This document shows positions 1-5,721 of a stretch of DNA of 8,345 nt, piece by piece. Location of the stretch: assembly GCA_030620925.1 (NCBI GenBank), contig JAUXIQ010000069.1, positions 1 to 8,345 on the forward strand, written 5' to 3'. Positions within the stretch are counted from its first letter, which is position 1. Every line of letters begins with the position of its first letter. Source of the stretch: Nitrospinota bacterium. GTDB lineage: Bacteria > JAUXIQ01. The position numbers were made by a program, and so were the translations under genes. The notes beneath the pieces were generated by a model that was not told the DNA's origin, ran no database searches, and saw nothing but the letters and a program-made list of their open reading frames with translations.

Positions 1-534
1 ATGCCCTGCCAGGGTATCCTCCACTGAGCCGTCGATGAGGATGTAGACCCTCTTTACGCCGTCGATGTTTACCGCTACAGTGTTGACGATTGAGTAGACT
101 GTGAGTGCTTCCGCCCAGGTGCTGTGCACGTGATTTTGCTTCAGCTCGGGGCTGAAGTCGAGGTATGCCCCTCCCCGGCCGTCCAGATAGGCGTTCAACA
201 GTCTGGTGCCTTCCGGGATGGTGCTGGCACCACCGTCCTCGGGTCCTTTGAGAATCTCCTCCATGAGGAAAGAGAGAAGTTCGTGAGGGTCAAGGCCAGG
301 GGGTATTAACCGATTATCTGCATAAAGGAATCTACTCTCGGCTGAGGGTAAGAAGATGGTTGCCTCGAGGAAATTTTCTTCATCAATTTTTTCCTTTTGT
401 CTCAGGCTGGGGAGGGGTAACTCGGTGATTACGCGCTTAACCGTCTCTCGGCCCCAATCACTCCAGCTGAACAGAGTATATACCGTGCCCGTGGTCACAA
501 TAAGAACCACTACGAAGACCACTAATTTCTTCAA
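1..534 (-). CDS. GerMN-domain protein, C-terminus cut by window edge
   Basis: My translation of the minus strand is open from the end of the amidase gene to the left edge, about 178 codons. The N-terminus is basic then hydrophobic (KKLVVFVVLIVTTG), so it is a signal peptide or membrane anchor and the rest should lie outside the membrane. The following region contains FLMEEILKGP, TIPEGTRLLN, a GAYLDFSPEL segment, SIVNTVAVNIDGVKRVYILIDG in pieces, and ends at EDTLAGH. This order (L..LL.GP, IP.GT.L, v.vDFS, IV.T....GV..V..lvdG, aGH) is the GerMN domain known from the Bacillus germination protein GerM and many envelope lipoproteins; no lipobox cysteine is visible here. The start chosen is a TTG whose last bases overlap the amidase stop as TTGA, implying translational coupling. 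A better ribosome binding site (AAGGAG at 561-566) sits 8 nt before an in-frame ATT at 550-552, which would add six residues. The domain call is firm, the start is not, and the exact role (germination, sporulation or cell-wall maintenance) is unknown. Confidence 0.85.
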   Translation of the reverse strand, partial: MKKLVVFVVVLIVTTGTVYTLFSWSDWGRETVKRVITELPLPSLRQKEKIDEENFLEATIFLPSAESRFLYADNRLIPPGLDPHELLSFLMEEILKGPEDGGASTIPEGTRLLNAYLDGRGGAYLDFSPELKQNHVHSTWAEALTVYSIVNTVAVNIDGVKRVYILIDGSVEDTLAGH

Positions 535-1445
535 GGTTGCTTTCTTGTTAATAAAAGTATCTCCTTGTACTGTTTGATGCCTTTGTATATGGCTACCGCC
601 AACCGGTTAATCTGCTCCTGGTTTTGCAGCTCCATTTCGGTGGACAGGTTTGTTATGTACCCCACTTCAATTTCCAGCGAAGGCATGTTCACGCCGCTGA
701 GGGTCAGCATCGGCAGTTCTCTTGCAACAACCTCGCCGTCCATTTCCCGGGTTAAATTGAGCTGGATGAGTCTCCCCAGTAGCCTGCTCATGGGGAGGTA
801 GTCCAACTGCACCGTATCCCATTCGATAATATCCTCCCTTTTCCGGCGTGGAGACTTCCTGGAGCCCGACCGGGCAGATGTAAGGGAGGTATCCCCGGAG
901 TCGGTGGGTAAGAAAATTTCTATACCTTTTACTTTTCTATCTGCTGCCGCCGATGTATGTATGCTTATAAACAGGTCGGCCCTGAAGCCGTTGGCGATGC
1001 CTGCTCTCTGTTGGGGGTTCAGGGTCGAATCGTCGTTTCTGGTCAAAAAGACACGGCTGCCGAGACCGGTCTGCAACAGTTTTTTTAGTGTTATGGCTAT
1101 CCTCAGGGTAACTTCTTTCTCCTGCATACCCGATGGACCCAGGGCTCCGGCGTCTATACCGCCATGCCCGGGGTCTATTACTATGGTGTTGAGCGATGCA
1201 AGGCGATCGGGAATTTTGAGTGAAGCGGCCTTAGACGTTTTTCCTGTGTCGTAAGGCCTGCCAAAGTGTATTACGCCGGAGAAGGGTTTATAATCAGTTG
1301 CGGTTCCCCCCTTCGCCTGTGGATAAATGGCGAGCGTTAATAGCAAAACCGACACACTGATGACCCCTTTTAGGTTAAAATGCCTTTCCTTTTGGGCGCC
1401 GGCTTCTTTCCTGGATATCCTGGACATTATTCTCCTGATCGACAT
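531..1445 (-). CDS. N-acetylmuramoyl-L-alanine amidase (Amidase_3 family), membrane-anchored or secreted
   Basis: This zinc hydrolase should cleave the bond between N-acetylmuramic acid and L-alanine in peptidoglycan. In the 304-residue reading, residues 27-43 form one hydrophobic segment after a basic N-terminus, so it is exported or anchored with the catalytic domain outside. The catalytic domain spans about 86-292. Zinc ligands are readable as His94 in IDPGHGG, Glu109 in QEKEVTL and His163 in SIHTSA; Glu260 in EIEVGYITN is the expected catalytic glutamate. The usual SIHaNA motif has Ser where Asn is common. Residues 181-210 form a basic, Ser/Arg-rich insertion typical of the variable loop. 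No SH3 or LysM wall-binding domain is present. The ATG at 1425-1427 (residue 7) has AGGAG four bases upstream, while the longer start at 1445 has no visible site, so the true protein is probably 298 residues. It is followed by the overlapping GerMN gene, suggesting joint work at the wall or spore cortex. Confidence 0.93.
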   Translation of the reverse strand: MSIRRIMSRISRKEAGAQKERHFNLKGVISVSVLLLTLAIYPQAKGGTATDYKPFSGVIHFGRPYDTGKTSKAASLKIPDRLASLNTIVIDPGHGGIDAGALGPSGMQEKEVTLRIAITLKKLLQTGLGSRVFLTRNDDSTLNPQQRAGIANGFRADLFISIHTSAAADRKVKGIEIFLPTDSGDTSLTSARSGSRKSPRRKREDIIEWDTVQLDYLPMSRLLGRLIQLNLTREMDGEVVARELPMLTLSGVNMPSLEIEVGYITNLSTEMELQNQEQINRLAVAIYKGIKQYKEILLLTRKQP

Positions 1446-1510
1446 TCTGTTGAACTGGATTTGTCTGTGTTGTTGGCTACTAAATTAGGGTATGCGGGCC
1501 AAAAAATCAA

Positions 1511-1542
1511 GGAAAACAGGAAGCGGAGTCGCAGCCGTTTCC
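1511..1542 (-). terminator. Weak hairpin plus T-rich tail after the DUF72 gene
   Basis: On the minus strand an eight-pair stem with one A-C mismatch (GGAAACGG pairing with CCGCTTCC, 8-nt loop, at 1519-1542) starts 8 nt after the DUF72 stop and is followed by TGTTTTCC and then a run of T. The stem is imperfect and the T tract is interrupted, so it would be at best a leaky terminator or an RNA-processing hairpin separating the DUF72 gene from the amidase. I see no strong promoter between it and the amidase, which argues for read-through. Confidence 0.25.
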
Positions 1543-1550
1543 GTGCGGGG

Positions 1551-2456
1551 TCAAAAAAGACTGCGCTGAGGGTCGGGCTCCTCACCCTTACTTTCCTCTT
1601 CTTCCGCCATTTTTTTGAGCTCCGGGAACGCCTTAAGCAGGCTCGCCGGTGCTTTGACCCTCTCGCCGATGAGCATGCTCTTGAGCTGCAGCGCGTTGCA
1701 GGCGGCCTGGCCACTGAAATGGTTGTTGGTTATTACGAAGGTATCCTTGGCTTTGAGAGATATATTGACGATCTTCTCGGCCCAGGGGGCCAGCTCTTCT
1801 TTGGAGTAGAGGTAGTTGTAGCGCTCATCCCTTCCGGCTTCTTCCCTGAACCAGTCCTTGTAGTTCTGGCCGTGGAGCCGCACGTAGCCTATCATTGCGG
1901 CGTGCCGCTGGGCCGGTTTAAGAGAGCTGTGGAAAAGAGGCTGGTCTATGTTGCAGAAACTCACGCCCTCCTGTTTGAGAAACTGATAGACGTCTGCTCT
2001 GTCCCAGGAGGCATGCCGGACTTCGAGCGCCCTGGGATAATCATTAAAAGTTTTGAGCAGTTCTTCAAGGTAGCGCCTGTTTTCAGGCACGTTCTTGAAG
2101 GACCAGGGGAACTGAAGCAAAAGACAGCCCAGGAGCTCCCTTTCAGCAAGAGGGTCTATACCCGATTTGAATGTCAGCACGTCCTTATCGCTGATACCTT
2201 CTCGCTGGTGAGTGAACTTCTGCCACAGCTTGAGTGTGAACCTGAAATTCGGGTTGAAGAGCACCCTTGGCGCCCAGCCAGCGCTCACCCCGGGTGTCAG
2301 CGGCCGGTAGAAGGTAACGTTTATTTCGATCACATCGAAATACCGCGCCAGGTAAGCCAGGCGGTCGAATTTTCTGCCCGCGGACGCCGGATAGACCGTG
2401 CCCTCCCAGTCCTCATAGGACCATCCTGCCGTGCCGACCCTGATAGAGTGTTCCAT
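1551..2456 (-). CDS. DUF72 family TIM-barrel protein (YecE-like)
   Basis: The 301-residue product matches the DUF72/YecE family along its length. Visible signatures in order are RVGTAGWSY (6-14), IEINVTFYR (43-51), LLQFPWSF (113-120), LEVRHASW (144-151), YVRLHGQNY (191-199) and ITNNHFSGQAACNA (242-255). Known structures of this family are TIM barrels, but the biochemical role is not established. The protein ends in a highly acidic tail (EEEESKGEEPDP, 285-296) and the terminal pentapeptide QRSLF, which resembles the bacterial beta-sliding-clamp binding motif. The gene lies 42 bp downstream of the enoyl-CoA hydratase gene on the same strand, with no terminator seen, so they are probably co-transcribed. 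No clear Shine-Dalgarno sequence precedes the ATG; AGGAACC lies about 19 nt away, so translation may depend on the upstream gene. Family assignment is firm and function is unknown. Confidence 0.92.
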   Translation of the reverse strand: MEHSIRVGTAGWSYEDWEGTVYPASAGRKFDRLAYLARYFDVIEINVTFYRPLTPGVSAGWAPRVLFNPNFRFTLKLWQKFTHQREGISDKDVLTFKSGIDPLAERELLGCLLLQFPWSFKNVPENRRYLEELLKTFNDYPRALEVRHASWDRADVYQFLKQEGVSFCNIDQPLFHSSLKPAQRHAAMIGYVRLHGQNYKDWFREEAGRDERYNYLYSKEELAPWAEKIVNISLKAKDTFVITNNHFSGQAACNALQLKSMLIGERVKAPASLLKAFPELKKMAEEEESKGEEPDPQRSLF

Positions 2457-2498
2457 AACAATTATAAATATAGGTTCCTGAGCCCATTTAATTCAGAC

Positions 2499-3329
2499 TT
2501 ATTCGGCGAGTTTTTCCACTAATGCACCCAGGTCGAGCTCTGCCTCACGAGTCTGGCCGCCAATCTCCATGAATCTGACCATCCTCCGCTCTGTCTCCGG
2601 TGCCGCCAGCGTCTGATTGAAGTAGTGGGCTTCTTCGATGAGACCTTCCACTATGGGCAGCTCCGTTGCGTTTACCGAGGCTTTGGCCAGGGCGATGGCC
2701 TCGGCCGGAAATGAGGCGATCCGATAAGCGAGACGTTCCACGAAGGGCGTTAGCTCATCGGGAGGCAATGCGCGGTTGATGTAGCCGTAGCGTTCGGCGA
2801 GATCGGCGGGGAAATCCTCGCAGCCCATCACGATTTCCATCGCCCGGCCCCGCCCCGTCAGGCGGGGGAGCCGCTGGGTGCCTGAGCCTCCGGGGAGTAT
2901 TCCCAGAGCCACCTCCGGCTGGCTCAATACCGCCCGGCCCAGGGCCCCGAAGCGCATGTCCAGCGAGAGGGCGAACTCGCTGCCACCTCCTCGGGCGCGG
3001 CCTTCCAGCTTGGCTATGCTCACCTTGGGCATGGTTCGGTATCGCTCGAAAATTTTATGGACGGCCCCCAGGGTGTCGGCTTTGGGGGGAACTTCTGTGG
3101 GCATTTGCTGTATCAATGCGATGTCCGCGTGGGCGATGAAGAACTCCGGGTTGGCGCTGTCGAACACTACCACCCGCACTTCGTCGTCGGCCTCGATCTC
3201 TTTCCCTACACGGTTGATCTCACGGAAAAGTTCGCGATCGAACAGGTTAATGGGCGGGTTGTCGATGGTAACGAAGGCAACGCCGCGGTCTATTCGTATC
3301 TTGAGGCACTGGTAATTTTCGTAAGACAT
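2499..3329 (-). CDS. Enoyl-CoA hydratase/isomerase (crotonase) family protein
   Basis: This 276-residue protein has the normal length and layout of a soluble crotonase-fold enzyme acting on acyl-CoA thioesters, typically adding water across a 2,3 double bond in fatty or branched-chain acid metabolism. The N-terminal strands carry VTIDNPPINLF (20-30); the first oxyanion-hole segment is FIAHAD (64-69), with His where many homologues have Gly; the second is GRARGGGSEFALSLDMRF (110-127). Both glutamates used by true hydratases appear to be kept: Glu118 in GGGSEF and Glu139 in LSQPEVALG, followed by the typical ILPGGSGTQRLPRL. That favours hydratase over isomerase or dehalogenase activity, but the substrate cannot be read from sequence. 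GGGGAG sits 7 nt before the ATG. It is the first gene of the minus-strand group, its upstream DUF72 neighbour gives no metabolic clue, and ilvE is divergent. The class is sure, the precise reaction is not. Confidence 0.92.
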   Translation of the reverse strand: MSYENYQCLKIRIDRGVAFVTIDNPPINLFDRELFREINRVGKEIEADDEVRVVVFDSANPEFFIAHADIALIQQMPTEVPPKADTLGAVHKIFERYRTMPKVSIAKLEGRARGGGSEFALSLDMRFGALGRAVLSQPEVALGILPGGSGTQRLPRLTGRGRAMEIVMGCEDFPADLAERYGYINRALPPDELTPFVERLAYRIASFPAEAIALAKASVNATELPIVEGLIEEAHYFNQTLAAPETERRMVRFMEIGGQTREAELDLGALVEKLAE

Positions 3330-3361
3330 TTCTTCTCTCCCCGAGGTTGTTGTTCGATAAT

Positions 3362-3391
3362 CCTATACTGGAGGTTCACACACCCTGTTAA
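3362..3391 (-). promoter_or_regulatory. Candidate sigma-A promoter for the hydratase operon
   Basis: On the minus strand TTAACA (3386-3391, five of six matches to the -35 consensus) is separated by 18 bp from TATAGG (3362-3367, four of six). It lies about 35 bp upstream of the hydratase ATG, leaving a leader of roughly 25 nt that carries the ribosome binding site. A perfect 10-bp palindrome, AGAAGCTTCT (3392-3401), abuts the -35 and could be an operator. The call rests only on consensus matching. Confidence 0.35.
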
Positions 3392-3425
3392 AGAAGCTTC
3401 TCTTTATCCTGTAGGAAAAAAAATT

Positions 3426-3453
3426 TTGTTTTTCCCTCTGAATTTGCTATAAT
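3426..3453 (+). promoter_or_regulatory. Candidate promoter for ilvE with extended -10
   Basis: A perfect TATAAT (3448-3453) is preceded by TGC, the extended -10 element, with a weak TTGTTT -35 (3426-3431) 16 bp upstream. Transcription would begin near 3460 and give a leader of about 115 nt before ilvE. That leader contains no T-box core sequence and no clear attenuator hairpin. Confidence 0.5.
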
Positions 3454-3471
3454 CCCGTCCACCGTTTTTCC

Positions 3472-3499
3472 TTGTATACACAACAACAACGGGTATGAT
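3472..3499 (+). promoter_or_regulatory. Alternative downstream promoter for ilvE
   Basis: TTGTAT (3472-3477) and TATGAT (3494-3499) are separated by 16 bp and could form a second promoter. TTGT and ACAA flank the central ATAC (3472-3483) as a small inverted repeat. It is weaker than the upstream candidate because only the first three -35 bases match. Confidence 0.25.
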
Positions 3500-3559
3500 A
3501 GCTAAAATTTCATATTCCATAAAGCATATATTTGCGGGGAGAGCGAAGAGATTCATTTT

Positions 3560-3569
3560 AAGGGGGGGG
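3560..3569 (+). promoter_or_regulatory. ilvE: Ribosome binding site of ilvE made of an eight-G run
   Basis: AAGGGGGGGG ends 5 nt before the ilvE ATG and is the only Shine-Dalgarno candidate, so it supports the ATG at 3575. A homopolymer of eight G is unusual here because a change in its length would alter spacing to the start codon. Confidence 0.6.
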
Positions 3570-3574
3570 TAACC

Positions 3575-4645
3575 ATGTATGCCTCTATACCAATAACCCG
3601 GGCTGAAACGCTTAAGGAACACCCTCGAGACGATGAGCTCAGTTTCGGGGAAATCTTTACCGACCACATGCTGCTCATGGATTACAACCTCGCAGACGGA
3701 TGGAATAACCCGCGCATAGAACCCTACCAGGCAATAGCATTAGAACCTGCGGCCACAATTTTGCACTATGCCCAGGCGGTCTTCGAGGGGTTGAAGGCAT
3801 TCCGGACGACAGACGGCCGCATTACCCTTTTCCGTCCCCGGGAATATATGCAGCGTTTAACCAGATCTTGCGAAAGGCTCTGCATACCCCTCCTTGAGCC
3901 AGACCTGGCTCTCCACTGCATCATGGAACTGGTGAAGCTGGAAAGCTCCTGGGTTCCCTCAAGCTTCGGCACATCTCTTTACGTGAGGCCCTTCATTATC
4001 GCCACCGACAACCATCTGGGTGTCCGGCCTTCTGAGACCTATCGTTTCATGATTATCCTTTCCCCAGTGGGGGCATACTACGCCGAGGGTTTCAATCCGG
4101 TATCCATAACGGTTTCAGACGAGTTCGTCCGCGCCGTGAAGGGGGGCACTGGAGACGCCAAGACGCCGGGCAACTACGCCGCCAGTCTGCTGGCCTCGGC
4201 GCAGGCCAAGAAGGAGGGATACGCTCAGGTGCTCTGGCTCGACGGCAGGGAAAGAAAATATGTCGATGAAGTGGGGACCATGAACATCTTCTTCGTTATA
4301 GACAGCGCACTGATCACACCTCCGCTGGGCGGAGCGATCCTGGACGGGGTAACGCGCAAATCGGTTATCCAGCTTGCCCAAGAATGGGGTATGCCTGTCA
4401 AGGAGCGCATGGTCTCCATAGATGAAGTCATGGAGGCCGGACAGAGCGGAGCCCTCACCGAGGTTTTCGGCAGCGGGACGGCGGCGGTTGTCTCGCCGGT
4501 GGGTAAACTTCATTATAAAGGTACGGTGTTGGCCATCAACGATGGAAAGGTGGGCGAGTTCTCACAGCGCCTCTTTGAAGAGATAACCAGCATCCAATAC
4601 GGGAAAATACCCGACCGACTGGGCTGGAACCTGGAAGTCTGCTGA
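3575..4645 (+). CDS. ilvE: Branched-chain amino acid aminotransferase
   Basis: This 356-residue fold-type IV PLP enzyme should interconvert Leu, Ile and Val with their 2-oxo acids using 2-oxoglutarate/glutamate, the last step of branched-chain amino acid synthesis and the first of breakdown, in the cytosol. Visible features are HYAQAVFEGLKAFR (64-77), TLFRPREYMQRL (84-95), LYVRPF (135-140), the Schiff-base lysine Lys196 in GGTGDAKTPGNYAAS (190-204), LWLDG (220-224), VDEVGTMNIFFV (230-241), LDGVTRKSV (257-264) and EVFGSGTAAVVSPV (296-309). The GTMNIFF form and the length place it in the longer subgroup that includes the eukaryotic BCATs rather than the roughly 310-residue E. coli IlvE type. 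The start is supported by the G-rich ribosome binding site and by a normal family N-terminus. The methyltransferase gene follows after 102 bp with no obvious terminator. No T-box is visible in the leader. Identification is strong. Confidence 0.95.
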   Translation: MYASIPITRAETLKEHPRDDELSFGEIFTDHMLLMDYNLADGWNNPRIEPYQAIALEPAATILHYAQAVFEGLKAFRTTDGRITLFRPREYMQRLTRSCERLCIPLLEPDLALHCIMELVKLESSWVPSSFGTSLYVRPFIIATDNHLGVRPSETYRFMIILSPVGAYYAEGFNPVSITVSDEFVRAVKGGTGDAKTPGNYAASLLASAQAKKEGYAQVLWLDGRERKYVDEVGTMNIFFVIDSALITPPLGGAILDGVTRKSVIQLAQEWGMPVKERMVSIDEVMEAGQSGALTEVFGSGTAAVVSPVGKLHYKGTVLAINDGKVGEFSQRLFEEITSIQYGKIPDRLGWNLEVC

Positions 4646-4747
4646 GCTGACACTGGCGCTTTCCGGTTGAATATTACAGCTATTCTTAAACAGGAGCGTT
4701 CAGCGAGGTTATCCTGCTAAATCCTAGAAAGAATTTGAGGACTGACG

Positions 4748-5521
4748 ATGAACCGTATGTATGATCATTTTTCTAATCTTTCCACATCTTACAATGATTT
4801 GCGTACCACAGATCATGAGCCTATCCTGTTCATACGAGAAAAACTGGCCGGGAATGACAAAATTCTGGGCGTCGATATCGGCTGTGGCGGCGGACGATAC
4901 GATCTGCTCCTTCTTCAAAACCTGCCCGGACTCCACCTGATCTGCGGTGATATTAATGATGCCATGCTAGAAGAAACCTCCAGATATCTTAAAAGTCATA
5001 ACCAGGAAAATTTTTCGGTCCATCGAGGCGATGCGTCAGATTTGCGATTACCCGACAATGAGTTGGACTTCATCATCACGTTCAACGCCATACATCATTT
5101 CGATCCTGTTTTGTTCCTCGATAAGGCCGAAAAAGCATTGAAAAAAGGGGGTTGCCTGTTTGTCTATACACGTCTTAAAAATCAGAACGCACGAAATATA
5201 TGGGGTAGATTTTTCTTGAATTTCAAAGAAAAGGAGAATCGCCTTCATGATTTTTCCCGGATAGAAGAATGGCCGGAGCAGGTTGAATCCTTATCACTAG
5301 AAGAAATCCGATTCTTCAGGTTTAAGCGCGCCGCTTCGTTAACATACCTTCTTCAACAAGCTGAAAATAAGCATTATTCCACTTTCTCTCTTTACACCGA
5401 TGACGAATTCAAAGAAGCATTAAATGTCTTCAAGCAGCAGATCGAGAGCCATTTTTCAGAGGTTGAGCGAGTAGAGTGGATTGATGAAAATATAATGATC
5501 GTTTTTCGTAAAGACACATAA
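4748..5521 (+). CDS. Class I SAM-dependent methyltransferase, substrate unknown
   Basis: The 257-residue soluble protein has a Rossmann-type methyltransferase domain at about 20-145. The SAM-binding glycine motif is VDIGCGGGR (42-50), the acidic residue at the end of strand 2 is Asp68 in CGDIN, the adenine-side acidic motif is RGDASDLRLPDNELD (93-107), the post-IV segment is NAIHHF (113-118), and strand 5 follows KKGG (132-135). The C-terminal third (150-257) is aromatic and charged and is likely a substrate-recognition cap; I do not recognise its specificity. GAGG lies 7 nt before the ATG, supporting this start. The gene is visibly richer in A+T and in AAA, GAA and ATT codons than ilvE before it or the exporter after it, and it is flanked by an A+T-rich spacer, suggesting independent acquisition. 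It may be transcribed from the ilvE promoter because no strong promoter or terminator is apparent in the 102-bp gap. UbiE/Methyltransf_11-like is the safest label. Confidence 0.88.
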   Translation: MNRMYDHFSNLSTSYNDLRTTDHEPILFIREKLAGNDKILGVDIGCGGGRYDLLLLQNLPGLHLICGDINDAMLEETSRYLKSHNQENFSVHRGDASDLRLPDNELDFIITFNAIHHFDPVLFLDKAEKALKKGGCLFVYTRLKNQNARNIWGRFFLNFKEKENRLHDFSRIEEWPEQVESLSLEEIRFFRFKRAASLTYLLQQAENKHYSTFSLYTDDEFKEALNVFKQQIESHFSEVERVEWIDENIMIVFRKDT

Positions 5522-5574
5522 ATACGGATTTAACTTACGAAAAAAGTAGACCTAAAGTGATTTTGTATAACGGC

Positions 5575-5721
5575 TCAAAGGTTTTTCCAGTTTTTTTGAT
5601 ATGAGGCCTGGATCATCTCTAAAATTGTAAGAATTACTGTCAAAATGGACTTAGCCTTCCTGTAATAATTTTCTATTATATTTGGGATATCGTCCTCATC
5701 TAAAAAGACTCTCTCAGAAAT
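5575..5721 (-). other. 48-codon open stretch in frame after the cyclase stop
   Basis: The 200-bp spacer between the methyltransferase and cyclase stop codons has no conventional ORF and no clear terminator. On the minus strand, the codon right after the cyclase TAA begins a stretch of 48 sense codons in the same frame, ending in TGA at 5575-5577. It reads as a plausible protein tail, with RVFLDEDDIP, then ENYYRKAKS, a hydrophobic LTVILTILEMI and a basic QKNWKNL end. There is no ATG, GTG or TTG near its beginning (the first TTG is 27 codons in, the first ATG 33). It could be the remnant of a truncated gene, a read-through extension of the cyclase, or a chance open frame in A+T-rich DNA. I do not recognise the sequence. 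Confidence 0.3.

Larger units (their letters stand above)
3346..3490. repeat. Matching AACAACAAC motifs in both divergent leaders
   Basis: GTTGTTGTT at 3346-3354 and AACAACAAC at 3482-3490 are perfect complements, about 127 bp apart. Read in each transcript's own sense, both the hydratase leader and the ilvE leader therefore carry AACAACAAC. They may be unstructured translation-enhancing tracts, a shared regulator or small-RNA site, or chance low-complexity sequence. Confidence 0.4.

Noticed and set aside
1380-2522. 380-codon plus-strand open frame antisense to the DUF72 gene
   Set aside because: It runs opposite the well-supported DUF72 gene, has no family-like motifs and no ribosome binding site; it is open because of the codon bias of the real gene.
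3057-3452. 131-codon plus-strand frame over the hydratase start and the divergent promoter region
   Set aside because: It overlaps the catalytic hydratase reading on the other strand and crosses promoter sequence; no motif or ribosome binding site.
3454-3574. T-box or attenuator upstream of ilvE
   Set aside because: The leader is only about 115 nt, lacks the conserved T-box core, and shows no terminator hairpin with a T run.
4115-4513. 132-codon minus-strand frame inside ilvE
   Set aside because: Arg/His/Asp-rich shadow of the ilvE active-site region.
4646-4747. Terminator between ilvE and the methyltransferase
   Set aside because: The only pairing seen is CAGGA with TCCTG around a long loop, without a T run.
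5522-5721. Intrinsic terminator between the convergent methyltransferase and cyclase genes
   Set aside because: There are T runs near 5590-5600 but no adjacent GC-rich stem on either strand.
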